Source: a virus. Taken from it: DNA of 29,836 nt. Location: IMG/VR virus record IMGVR_UViG_3300048927_000198, positions 1 through 29,836 of that record; one strand, given 5' to 3'. Made by a program: the position numbers and the translations under genes. The notes under the pieces were generated by a model, which was given only the letters and a program-made list of their open reading frames with translations, was not told the DNA's origin and searched no databases. How positions within the stretch are numbered: the first letter of the stretch is position 1; every line of letters starts with the position of its first letter. Below are positions 13,183 to 21,836 of the stretch, piece after piece.

Positions 13183-15738
13183 ATGGCAAGCAAATCGCTG
13201 GGCACGCTCACGCTCGACCTGATTGCCAAGATCGGCGGATTCACCGGCCCCCTGGACCAAGCCAGTCGTGAGTCGCAGAAGCGAATGGCTGAAATCAAAA
13301 AGTCGGCCGAGAATCTGGGCAAGGGCATCGGCACCGCTCTTGCCGCGGTGCCTGCAATCATCACAGGGCTGGTCACCAGTTCAGCCCTGGCGGCCAAGGA
13401 AATCACTAACCTTTCGAATCTGGCCGGGCTCAGCACCACGGAGTTCCAGCGGTACGCCGCCGGTGCCGCCTCGGTTGGGGTGGAGCAGGACAAGCTTTCC
13501 GACATCTTCAAGGACACCAACGACAAGATTGGTGACTTCCTTGCCACTGGCGGAGGCGAGCTGAAGAACTTCTTCGAGACCGTTGCTCCGAAGGTTGGGG
13601 TTACCGCCGAGCAGTTCCGCAACCTGAACAGCGCCGACGCGTTGCAGCTTTACGTCTCCAGCTTGCAAAAGGCCAACGTCAGCCAGGCGCAAATGACCTT
13701 CTTCATGGAGGCGATCGCCGACGAGGCCACGGCCCTGGTACCGCTTCTGGCAGACGGGGGGAAGAGGTTCAAGGAACTGGGGGATGCCGCGCAGTCTGCC
13801 GGCATGATCATGGATGAGCAGACTATCGGTGCCGCGCGGCAGTTCAGCACAGAGCTGACCGTCATAGGTCAGTACGCCAGCTCGGCGAAAACTGCGCTTG
13901 CAGCTGAGTTCATGCCAGTTCTTGCGCAGTTGACCAAGGACTTGGCCGACACCACCAAGGAGGCCGGCGGGCTTCGTCAGGTCGTGCATGAGTTCGCTGA
14001 TGACTTCGTCGAGGTGACGGCGGTCACCGCGAGCCTTGCAGATGGTATCGGCCGCGCTTTCAAAATCACCGCGGGGGGAATCGCCAGCGGTTTCGCAACG
14101 ACCATGGCGTACTTACAGAGCATTGGTGCGACAGCCAACACCTTGCTGGGCGCCGTTACGTTCGGCGACATGTCGAAGGAATTTAAAGAGAACGCCCAGC
14201 AACTGACCAACGACGCGATCATAAACTCAAGGACCGCCGGCAGCATCATGTCGGAAGTTGCCGAGTCCTTTAACAAGCCTTGGTCTGGCGATGTCATCCG
14301 CAACTATGTGAAGGAAGCGAAGAAAGCCGCAGCGGAGCTTCCCAAGATCGCTCCACCTGGAAGCGGGAAAGCGGGGTTTGTAGGACAGACGGATGCGCAG
14401 AAGGCTGCCGCCAAAGAGGCTGAAGCTGCTGCGAAGAAGTTGAACCAGGCGTTTGAGACCACCGAGGAGAACCTGCAGCGCCAGATCACACTGATCAACA
14501 CCAGCACGGATGCCAGGAAGAACGCCACAGAAGTGGCGAAGCTCCAGTTCGAGATCGAGTCTGGAAAGTTGATCGGCATCAATGCCAAGCAGCAGGAGCG
14601 CCTGAACGGTCTTGCCGCCGAGCTGGACCGTTTGCAGCAATTGAAAAAGGCCAACGAGGATGCGGCCAAGGCCCGTGCCTTTGGCGATACGCTGTCTCAG
14701 GCCAACAGCACCGCCCGGGAAGGTTTCGACCTGGAGTTTGCGGGCGCCGGCAGCGGTGACAAGCTTAAAGAGCGCCTGAAGGCCGACCTGGCTATCCAGC
14801 AGGATTACCAGAGCCAGTTGGCTGATCTGCAGAAGCAGTACAACGGCGGCGACATCAGTGAGGAACTGTACACCAAGGAAACCGAGCTGCTGCGCGAGGC
14901 CCTTGATGAGCGCATGGAGATCCAGCAGGACTACTACGCCCGTCAGGATGAAGCGCAAAACAATTGGCTGGATGGCGTTTCTTCCGCCTGGGAGAACTAC
15001 CGCGACTCAGCCATTGATTACCAGCAGCAGGCTGCTGATTTCACCTCCAGCACGCTGGACAACCTGACTGCCTCTGTGGGTGAAGGTTTTTCATCGATGA
15101 TTCTCGAGTCCGAGAGCCTTGGGGATGCGGCCGCCAATGTGGCGACCACCATGGCCAAAGCCACCATCAATGCGCTCAGTCAAATGGCCGCCCAATGGCT
15201 GGTGTATCAAGGCGTTCAGTTGATCGCAGGTAAAACGGCTCAGGCCAGTGCCGCGACGACCCTCATCGCAAATGCGCAGGCAACTTCGTTCCAGGCCCAG
15301 ATCGCGGCATTCGCCAGTACCGCAGCAATCCCTATCGTTGGCCCCATCCTGGCCCCGGCTGCTGCAGCCACCGCTGCCGGTATCACCGCGCCAATGGTTG
15401 CAGGCGTGGCTTCCGCCGCTCTGGCAGGTATGGCTCACGATGGTATCGACGCGGTGCCAGAGACGGGCACCTGGCTGCTGCAGAAAGGGGAGCGGGTCAC
15501 CACGGCCGAAACCAGCGCCAAGCTGGACAACACCCTCAGCAGGATCCAAGCAAATCAAGGCGGCGGCGGAACCGTTGTGAACATCGTAGGCGATCGGGAG
15601 AAAGCAGGGTCCGTTGAACGGCGAACTTCCCCCAATGGCCAAGAGGAAATTGACATGTTCGTGGCTGACATCTGGGGTGGCGGGGACAGAGCTCAGGCCA
15701 TTGAAAACGCCTATGGGCTAACACGGCGAGGCAGCTAA
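13183..15738 (+). CDS. Tape measure protein (gpH-like)
   Basis: An 851-residue protein led by AGGAGG. It starts MASKSLGTLTLDLIAKIGGF, the usual phage tape-measure start, followed by long helical regions (coiled coil at about 400-610 with LQFEIESGKLIGINAKQQERLNGLAAELDRLQQL), hydrophobic Ala-rich segments at about 45-75 and 715-760, and the lambda gpH-type C-terminus with GIDAVPETGTWLLQKGERVTTAETSAKLD. It sets tail length. Lambda gpH is nearly the same size (853 residues), so a tail of about 130 nm is expected. It is the largest head-tail gene but one and appears intact. Confidence 0.96.
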   Translation: MASKSLGTLTLDLIAKIGGFTGPLDQASRESQKRMAEIKKSAENLGKGIGTALAAVPAIITGLVTSSALAAKEITNLSNLAGLSTTEFQRYAAGAASVGVEQDKLSDIFKDTNDKIGDFLATGGGELKNFFETVAPKVGVTAEQFRNLNSADALQLYVSSLQKANVSQAQMTFFMEAIADEATALVPLLADGGKRFKELGDAAQSAGMIMDEQTIGAARQFSTELTVIGQYASSAKTALAAEFMPVLAQLTKDLADTTKEAGGLRQVVHEFADDFVEVTAVTASLADGIGRAFKITAGGIASGFATTMAYLQSIGATANTLLGAVTFGDMSKEFKENAQQLTNDAIINSRTAGSIMSEVAESFNKPWSGDVIRNYVKEAKKAAAELPKIAPPGSGKAGFVGQTDAQKAAAKEAEAAAKKLNQAFETTEENLQRQITLINTSTDARKNATEVAKLQFEIESGKLIGINAKQQERLNGLAAELDRLQQLKKANEDAAKARAFGDTLSQANSTAREGFDLEFAGAGSGDKLKERLKADLAIQQDYQSQLADLQKQYNGGDISEELYTKETELLREALDERMEIQQDYYARQDEAQNNWLDGVSSAWENYRDSAIDYQQQAADFTSSTLDNLTASVGEGFSSMILESESLGDAAANVATTMAKATINALSQMAAQWLVYQGVQLIAGKTAQASAATTLIANAQATSFQAQIAAFASTAAIPIVGPILAPAAAATAAGITAPMVAGVASAALAGMAHDGIDAVPETGTWLLQKGERVTTAETSAKLDNTLSRIQANQGGGGTVVNIVGDREKAGSVERRTSPNGQEEIDMFVADIWGGGDRAQAIENAYGLTRRGS

Positions 15739-15741
15739 CAG

Positions 15742-16200
15742 ATGGCGAGTATTGATTACCCGAAAAAACTGCCGCTGCCTCTCCAGGAGAATTACTCCCT
15801 GGAAACCTTCGACCCGATGATTCGAACTCGGATGGTCACGGGGCGAGCTAGGCAGAGAGTCAGGCATAGCTTCGTCCCTACCGTTGTAACGGCTTCGTTC
15901 ATCTTCAATGAAGCTCAAGCGGCATTCTTTGAGGCGTGGTACGTCAGGACGCTCGGGAATGGGATTGAGTGGTTCAACTGCAGGCTACAGACGGCAGAGG
16001 GCTTGAAGCCTTATGAGTGTCGCTTTACTGAGATTTATGACGGCCCAAGCTTGGTGCAGATTTCGATCTGGCGTTATTCCGCAAAACTGGAGCTACGCCA
16101 ACGCCCTCTGATCCCTGAGGGCTGGGAGCAGTTCCCAGAATACTGGTTCAACAAGAACGTGATCGACCTGGCGGTAAACAGGGAGTGGCCCAAAGCATGA
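15742..16200 (+). CDS. Minor tail protein (gpM-position), 152 aa
   Basis: A 152-residue protein three bases after the tape measure. It contains LPLPLQENYSLETFDPMIRTRM, a beta-rich middle (VTASFIFNEAQAAFFEAWY, GIEWFNCRL) and YWFNKNVIDLAVN near the end. It holds the place of lambda M, the first tail-tip protein, and similar proteins occur in many Pseudomonas siphoviruses. Family recognition is by position and style, since no enzymatic motif is seen. Confidence 0.82.
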   Translation: MASIDYPKKLPLPLQENYSLETFDPMIRTRMVTGRARQRVRHSFVPTVVTASFIFNEAQAAFFEAWYVRTLGNGIEWFNCRLQTAEGLKPYECRFTEIYDGPSLVQISIWRYSAKLELRQRPLIPEGWEQFPEYWFNKNVIDLAVNREWPKA

Positions 16201-16676
16201 GCCTTCTCGAAGAGTGCTACGCATCGGGCCGCGGAGAACTGGTTGACACCATCGAGGCGCGGAAGGAGGGCGGCACCGTCTCCCACCTGTATTGCTCCGG
16301 CTACCAGGACAGGATCTGCGGCACGGAGGATGGCCGTGTTCTCACCTTCGTTGCCATGGCCATGGACCTGGCCCTGCCGAAGAACGACAACAGCGCCTTC
16401 CAGAACCTGATCCTTGGACTGGACAACGTCACCGGGGAGGTTCAGGAGGTGGTCGAGGAGGCCAAGGCGGACGGTGACCGGTTCATCATCACCTTTCGGC
16501 GCTACCTGACCGAAGACCTGTCATACCCGGCTGAGCGGTACCGAATGACGCTGCTCAGCAGGGAATATGAAGATGACGTCGCAAAACTGACTGCCGGCTT
16601 CTACGACCTGCTCAATACCACCGGCAATCGCCTCACCCTCACTGCTACCAGGGCACCTGGCCTGAAGTACGTCTGA
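16197..16676 (+). CDS. Minor tail protein, DUF1833-like (gpL-position)
   Basis: A 159-residue protein starting in an ATGA overlap with the previous stop (16197-16200). The segment VDTIEARKEGG...HLYCSGYQDRICGTEDGRVLTFVAMAMDLALPKNDNSAFQNLILGLDNVTGEV matches the DUF1833 pattern in tail-tip operons. It is followed by YPAERYRMTLLSREYEDDV. It occupies the slot of lambda L and probably forms part of the tail tip. A direct catalytic role is not indicated. Confidence 0.87.
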   Translation: MSLLEECYASGRGELVDTIEARKEGGTVSHLYCSGYQDRICGTEDGRVLTFVAMAMDLALPKNDNSAFQNLILGLDNVTGEVQEVVEEAKADGDRFIITFRRYLTEDLSYPAERYRMTLLSREYEDDVAKLTAGFYDLLNTTGNRLTLTATRAPGLKYV

Positions 16677-16678
16677 CC

Positions 16679-17083
16679 ATGATCGAGAAATTCATGCGCG
16701 CCCCGTATCGCGAGGGTGCACGGGGGCCTATTGCCTTCGATTGCTGGGGCATGTGCCGGGCGGTCCGCCACGACCTGTTTGGGCTGCCATGGCTTCCGTC
16801 CTTGGGGGCGGTTGGCAAGGACAAGATCCGCGAAAACACCAGAGCCTATCGCAGTCTCCGAATGGCAATGGAGGAATGCGACCCAGAGCCTGGCGCCATT
16901 GCCGCGGTGCTTCGCGGAACTGCGCTGCTGCATGTCGGCACGGTCCTCCTGAGCGAAGGCCGGCTGAAAGTGCTGGACACAAACCCCGGAGGCGCCTGCA
17001 TCCGAACAACCGGCGACTTCGAAGCCGCTCACCCCAAGGTGGTCTACTACCGTGATCGAGTTCTATCCGAACAAGCTGAGTAA
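16679..17083 (+). CDS. NlpC/P60-type tail-tip peptidase (gpK-like)
   Basis: A 134-residue NlpC/P60 cysteine peptidase. The nucleophile is C22 in FDCWGMCR and the general base is probably H85 in LLHVGTVL; a third polar residue was not assigned. It lacks the N-terminal Mov34-like half of full lambda K, so it is a short version. It probably cleaves peptidoglycan stem peptides during DNA entry or processes a tail component. The stop lies 32 bases inside the next gene. Confidence 0.88.
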   Translation: MIEKFMRAPYREGARGPIAFDCWGMCRAVRHDLFGLPWLPSLGAVGKDKIRENTRAYRSLRMAMEECDPEPGAIAAVLRGTALLHVGTVLLSEGRLKVLDTNPGGACIRTTGDFEAAHPKVVYYRDRVLSEQAE

Positions 17084-19766
17084 CACGGCGCCGCTGGGCA
17101 CCTGGAAGACCGATCGCCGCATGACGATCGAGGAGTGGCTGAAGTCCCAGGCGCCATCCTATGAGCGTCGCGAGAGCCCGCCGATCAGCATTGTCCTCAA
17201 TGATGAGGTGATTGAGCAGGAAGACTGGCACAAGGTCTCATTCAAGCCGTCGCACCTACTGCAGATTTACCGTGAGCCGAAAGGCACGGATCCTTTTTCC
17301 ATCACATACGCCTTGTTCAAGGGCGCCAAGGCGGTGCTCAAGGCGCTGATGCCGAAGATGCCTGGCATGCCTTCGACGGCCGGCGCCCAGTCCGGCGACC
17401 CGTTGACCGAGGCAAGTGCCAAGGGCAACAAGGTGAAGCTTGGCGACACCATCCGGCAGATCGCCGGCCACCAGCGCACCTATCCTTCCTACCTGACCCA
17501 GCCTCGCCGATACTTCGCTGGCCCCCGTGATCAGCGGGTGGAGATGCTGTTGTACGTCGGCGAAGGCGAATATGACATCCCGATCAGCAAGGTGCGCGTC
17601 GGCCAGACCCCGCTGATTTCCCTCGGCGCCGACGCGACGTTTTCCATCTATCAACCAGGTGCTGATCTGTCCGCTGATTCGGCTCACCTCAACTGGTTCA
17701 ACGTCCCAGAGGTCGGGGCCAGCTCCAGTGGCTCGGCTGGGCTTGAGCTGACCGTGGCCACCACGCTCACCCAGTACGCCAATGCTGCGGTCTATCAGTT
17801 TTCCGGCGACACCATCAGCATCCCATCTGGGTCGGGAGCGTTCCCTGCGGACTGGTCGGCCGGCCTGATCATTCGTGTTGTTGCGCCATACACCTATGAA
17901 GCGGTCGATGGCGGTGCAAGCCGAGACATCATCAAGGGCCCGCTGGAAATGCTGAGCCCGTCTCCAGGCATGCAAATCGAGATTGCCGGAAACAATGCCG
18001 GCTACTACGTGGTGAACAGCTACACCCCGGCGGCAAGTGGCAGCCCTGCACAAATGACGCTGAACTACGACGGTGGCTCCCCGGTTGTTGGTCTGACTCC
18101 AGGGACTGGACAGGCCAGCATCGGGCCGCGCGGCCTGCGTTATCGCATCACTGCCTTCAGCACCACCCTGATGACGCTGGAGCGCCTGGCGTCGGATGGC
18201 TCAACTGATGACGCCTGGCCAGGTTTCGACACCATGCAGTCGGTCGTGGCTGTGATATCCCTGGATGCCTCTAACCTGCAGGGCGGATATCGCGGGCCAT
18301 TTGCATGCTGCCCTGAGGGAGAGAAGGTCACCGAGCTTGAGTACTCAGTCTTCTTCAGCAACGGGCTGTGCGGTATTGGTCGGGAAGGGCAAATCTACGA
18401 GATCCCGTCATATCACACCTTCGAGTATCGAGACATGGACGTGGCCGGCCCTTGGACGGTGATCGAGAAGGTGCACAGCGGTTCATCGCTGGATGCGCAG
18501 GGTTTCACAAACCGCATCGTCCTTCCTTACCCCATGCGGGCAGAGGCGCGGATCAAGAAGCGCTTCATCGACCTCGGCGGCCGGGCCAACGAGGAGGCGC
18601 GAGACGACGTTACCTGGTATGACCTGCGCGGGAGGATGGTCAACTCGCCAACGAGTTACCCAGGCCTCACGGTGATGACCTGCAAGATTAGAGGCGGCGA
18701 CAGGCTTTCTGCTCAGTCTGAGAGCCAGATCAGTGCCGAGTCCACGACCATTCTGCCGCTGATGGAGGGGGGAAAAGGGGCAACGCGCGACATCGTGCCG
18801 TGGTGCCTGTATCAGCTGCGCAAGCTCGGGTACACCGACGATGACCTTGATCTCCCTGAGTGGCAGGCATTCCACGAGATCTGCAAGGCGCGCGGCGACA
18901 CTTACGACGAGACGATCGACTCCCCGATCATCGTGAAGGACATGATCAACAACGCCCTGGCCTGCGGGTACGGCGAACTGGTGACCTTCCGTGGCCTGCT
19001 GCGACCCGTACGCGACGCTGCGCGGCCGATCTTCGAGGCCATACAGTATGGGCCCAAGACGCAGACCTACTCACCACAGAACATGACCAAGATGTTGAAG
19101 ATCAGCGGCTCGATGCCGTCGATCAACGACTTCGACGGCGTGGACGTTGAGTACTTCTCGACGAAGACCTGGGCATGGGAGACACGTCCTTGCCGCTGGC
19201 CTGGCGATCTCGGCCAGAAGGTCGAGAAGGTCAAGGTGGTTGGCTTCAGCGACGAGACCCGGGCATGGCGGTTCGGCATGCGCCGGCGCGGCCATCAGAA
19301 GTTCCGCACAGACGTCTATTCCTGGGAGACCGAGATGGACGGCAGCAACAGCGGATATCTGAGCTTTGCTGTGGTGGCTGATGATGCGCCGAAGCGCTGC
19401 CAGAGCGCCATCCTGCTCGACTTCCAGATCACAGGTTCAGGAACGCTGCTGCGATCATCCGAACCCCTGGACTTCAGCGCCGGAGGCGAGCATTGGATAG
19501 GGGTTCGCCGGCTTGACGGCATGCTGTCTGGGCCATGGGTTGCGACCCAGGTCGACACCTACACCGCCCAGGTCGACGCCCTCGACTTCACGCCCGTTGT
19601 TGATGGCCCCCTGGAACCTCCGCACATCCTGTTCGGCCCTGCTGCGCGCTGGGCATACCCGACGCTGATCACCAGCTCGGACCCGGCCAACGGCAATGTT
19701 TCCGTGAAGGGGATGCCCTACGACGCTCGCGTTTACACCTACGACGATCTATTCCCGCCAACTTGA
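17052..19766 (+). CDS. Central tail hub / tip attachment protein (gpJ-like)
   Basis: A 904-residue protein with a GTG start at 17052, 32 bases inside the previous gene and with AAGGTGG upstream. The N-terminal 75 residues (EFYPNKLSNTAPLGTWKT...SHLLQIYREPKG) look like the small gpI-like tip domain fused to the hub, with a hydrophobic stretch near 85-100. The rest is the baseplate-hub fold of phage J proteins: RRYFAGPRDQRVEMLLYVGEGEYDIP, ARIKKRFIDLGGRAN...TWYDLRGR and LPEWQAFHEICKARGDTYDETID. It binds the tape-measure end and carries the fibres. It lacks long fibronectin repeats at the C-terminus, so receptor binding is probably done by the fibres that follow. Confidence 0.92.
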   Translation: MIEFYPNKLSNTAPLGTWKTDRRMTIEEWLKSQAPSYERRESPPISIVLNDEVIEQEDWHKVSFKPSHLLQIYREPKGTDPFSITYALFKGAKAVLKALMPKMPGMPSTAGAQSGDPLTEASAKGNKVKLGDTIRQIAGHQRTYPSYLTQPRRYFAGPRDQRVEMLLYVGEGEYDIPISKVRVGQTPLISLGADATFSIYQPGADLSADSAHLNWFNVPEVGASSSGSAGLELTVATTLTQYANAAVYQFSGDTISIPSGSGAFPADWSAGLIIRVVAPYTYEAVDGGASRDIIKGPLEMLSPSPGMQIEIAGNNAGYYVVNSYTPAASGSPAQMTLNYDGGSPVVGLTPGTGQASIGPRGLRYRITAFSTTLMTLERLASDGSTDDAWPGFDTMQSVVAVISLDASNLQGGYRGPFACCPEGEKVTELEYSVFFSNGLCGIGREGQIYEIPSYHTFEYRDMDVAGPWTVIEKVHSGSSLDAQGFTNRIVLPYPMRAEARIKKRFIDLGGRANEEARDDVTWYDLRGRMVNSPTSYPGLTVMTCKIRGGDRLSAQSESQISAESTTILPLMEGGKGATRDIVPWCLYQLRKLGYTDDDLDLPEWQAFHEICKARGDTYDETIDSPIIVKDMINNALACGYGELVTFRGLLRPVRDAARPIFEAIQYGPKTQTYSPQNMTKMLKISGSMPSINDFDGVDVEYFSTKTWAWETRPCRWPGDLGQKVEKVKVVGFSDETRAWRFGMRRRGHQKFRTDVYSWETEMDGSNSGYLSFAVVADDAPKRCQSAILLDFQITGSGTLLRSSEPLDFSAGGEHWIGVRRLDGMLSGPWVATQVDTYTAQVDALDFTPVVDGPLEPPHILFGPAARWAYPTLITSSDPANGNVSVKGMPYDARVYTYDDLFPPT

Positions 19767-19958
19767 TAAATTATGCATCGATCTCTGTGCAAATTTAATA
19801 GCAAGTAATTGATAACTATGGTGAAGCTGGTGGTAGAGTGATCTTTAGCGCGATCGTTAATCAATTTTCCGATCCCGCTGATCATAAGGGGGAATGGAAT
19901 CCCGAAACATTTGCTAACAGAAAGGGATTTCTCTCACTTTGTTATCCAAGGCAGGAAA
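19767..19958. other. A+T-rich gap before the fibre gene
   Basis: This 192-base gap is richer in A and T than the flanking genes. I see no gene, clear promoter or terminator in it. A weak inverted pair GGGA/TCCC occurs near 19892-19907. The in-frame TTG at 19911 could extend the fibre gene, but the ATG at 19959 has the better AGGA site. The base change suggests a recombination border at the start of the fibre module. Confidence 0.5.
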
Positions 19959-21746
19959 ATGAGCGATAGCTATTCATCGGATGTTACCAAGTCAACTGCA
20001 GGGTCTGAGGCCAGCGATGTAGCAGCATTAGACTCCGCATTTGAATATGGCCAGTACATTGTCGTATCTAGCGACGGGCTTGAACTGATCCTCTACCAGA
20101 AGGACGCATCAGGGAACCCAACAGAGCTTTCCCGCATGCCGACGTCTACGGCAGTTGCTGCAATTTCCAAGCCTCAGCTATTGAATTACTTCCTGGCTGC
20201 TGCGGGAAACAAAGTCGTAACTGGAGGAAGAAACGTTGGCGTGGGTCCAGGCGCTGGGGAGGGGACGTCCTCAGGCAGTCGAAATGTTCTTGCAGGGTAC
20301 AACGCTGGCCGGGACATGGCGGAGGGCAGCGACAACGTCATCATTGGCGATAGCGCGGCTTATCGGGCGCAGGGCGCGCTGAACAACGTAATCGTTGGTT
20401 CCGGTGCAATGTTCTTGAGCAGGTCTGCCTGCTTCTCAAACATCGCCATCGGTCGTAACGCGGCCTACACATACAACGGCAACGAGATCGTTGCAGTTGG
20501 TTCATATGCCCTAAATAGGGCGGTGGGCGGCCCATGCACAGCGGTTGGTACAAACGCAGGTGGAACCACCACCACCGGCTCAAGGCAAACCCTCATTGGG
20601 TACAATGCCCTGGGCGGCGCAGAAAACAATGACGTCATAGCTATTGGTCACGGATCCGAGGCCACCGAGAGCAAGCAGATCGCCCTTGGTACCGGTCTGC
20701 AGGACCACATGAAGGCGTTTGGGATTGATTTTGCCAGGTGGCATTCCGCTGGGTACAACCTGTGGCTCGGCACACGAGGCCCGAAAACGCCGCCAACCGG
20801 CGAGCGAAACCTGGGCATTGGCCGCATGGCCTGTAACAGCGTTACGACCGGTGGTGCCAACATCGGCATTGGTGAATCTGCTCTTGAGCTTCAGCAATCC
20901 CAGTCTTCCAACATCGCGATCGGCGTTGTGGCTGCCCAGATGGGTGTTGACCTGTCCGACTGTACCTATGTTGGAACTCGTGCAGGCCGATACAATGCGA
21001 CCGGGGTGGGGGCAACCGCAATAGGCTTCAGGTCCCTTGAGCAGTGTGTTTCAGCCAACAACAACACAGGACTCGGCGATAGCGCCGGGTGGGTATGCCA
21101 AGGTGCTGGAAACGTCTTCGCTGGCTATGTTGCCGGAGAGTACAAGCGCGACGGCGATGAATGCATTGCCATCGGCAGGGCTGCTGGCAGAAATCGACTA
21201 AACGGCGACAGCTGTGTATTCATTGGTGCTTCCGCAGGATCCATTGCGTCTGGCATCGCGAAAATCAATCAGGCCGACGGCACGGGCGGAACTCCAGCAG
21301 GTGACCGGGTAATTGGCATCGGGTGCAATGCAGTCGACGAGTTTCTCGGCAGTGATGTGATCGCAATCGGTCACAACTCAGGCAGAAGCCTAGTTGCAGG
21401 TGCAAAGCAATCCCTTGGCAGTATCTTTATCGGTAACGCTACTGGCAATCACCCCCTCCAAAAGACAGATGCAGCTAATTGCGTTGCGATCGGCCATGGG
21501 ACTTATAGCGATCGCGACAATCAGGTGATCCTGGGTAACGAGGCGGTCCGCGAGACTGTTTTGAGAGGCGTTACTAAAAACACCGTTTATCTCGTTGGCG
21601 ATCTTCCAGCAGCTGACGCTAGTGGCGCCGGATCCAGGGCATTTGTCTCGGATGCTCAATCAAGCGGGTTCAATTCTGAGGTTTACGGCGGAGGCAGTTC
21701 ATTTACCCCGGTGTTTAGTGACGGCGCTGTTTGGCGCGTAGGGTAA
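19959..21746 (+). CDS. Tail fibre with YadA-like beta-roll repeats
   Basis: A 595-residue protein from ATG 19959 (AGGA three bases before). After a short N-terminal domain (YGQYIVVSSDGLELILYQ), residues about 75-540 hold around 20 copies of a degenerate unit of the form N-x-x-I/V-G-x-x-A-G/A, for example NVIIGDSAAY, NIAIGRNAAY, TLIGYNALGG, VIAIGHGSE, NIGIGESAL and CIAIGRAAG. This is the head repeat of trimeric autotransporter adhesins such as YadA. The end (DLPAADASGAGSRAFVSDAQ...VFSDGAVWRVG) is a tip domain shared by many phage fibres. I infer a trimeric receptor-binding fibre. Spacing between units varies, so the roll may have loops. It is followed by a terminator and a second fibre. Confidence 0.82.
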   Translation: MSDSYSSDVTKSTAGSEASDVAALDSAFEYGQYIVVSSDGLELILYQKDASGNPTELSRMPTSTAVAAISKPQLLNYFLAAAGNKVVTGGRNVGVGPGAGEGTSSGSRNVLAGYNAGRDMAEGSDNVIIGDSAAYRAQGALNNVIVGSGAMFLSRSACFSNIAIGRNAAYTYNGNEIVAVGSYALNRAVGGPCTAVGTNAGGTTTTGSRQTLIGYNALGGAENNDVIAIGHGSEATESKQIALGTGLQDHMKAFGIDFARWHSAGYNLWLGTRGPKTPPTGERNLGIGRMACNSVTTGGANIGIGESALELQQSQSSNIAIGVVAAQMGVDLSDCTYVGTRAGRYNATGVGATAIGFRSLEQCVSANNNTGLGDSAGWVCQGAGNVFAGYVAGEYKRDGDECIAIGRAAGRNRLNGDSCVFIGASAGSIASGIAKINQADGTGGTPAGDRVIGIGCNAVDEFLGSDVIAIGHNSGRSLVAGAKQSLGSIFIGNATGNHPLQKTDAANCVAIGHGTYSDRDNQVILGNEAVRETVLRGVTKNTVYLVGDLPAADASGAGSRAFVSDAQSSGFNSEVYGGGSSFTPVFSDGAVWRVG

Positions 21747-21797
21747 GAAATAGAAACAACCGGATTACGTCAGTCCGGATATCAAGAAACTCACCTG

Positions 21798-21821
21798 AGC
21801 CCGCCTAGTGCGGGCTTTTTT
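21798..21821 (+). terminator. Intrinsic terminator between the two fibre genes
   Basis: A 7-bp stem AGCCCGC/GCGGGCT (21798-21804, 21810-21816), loop CTAGT, with T run 21816-21821. It ends 15 bases before the next start codon, so the second fibre depends on read-through or antitermination. Confidence 0.8.
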
Positions 21822-21836
21822 GTGCCCGGAGAAACT

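Noticed and set aside
19767-19958. A promoter before the YadA-like fibre
   Set aside because: TTGATA near 19810 has no -10 at acceptable spacing; only weak matches are present.
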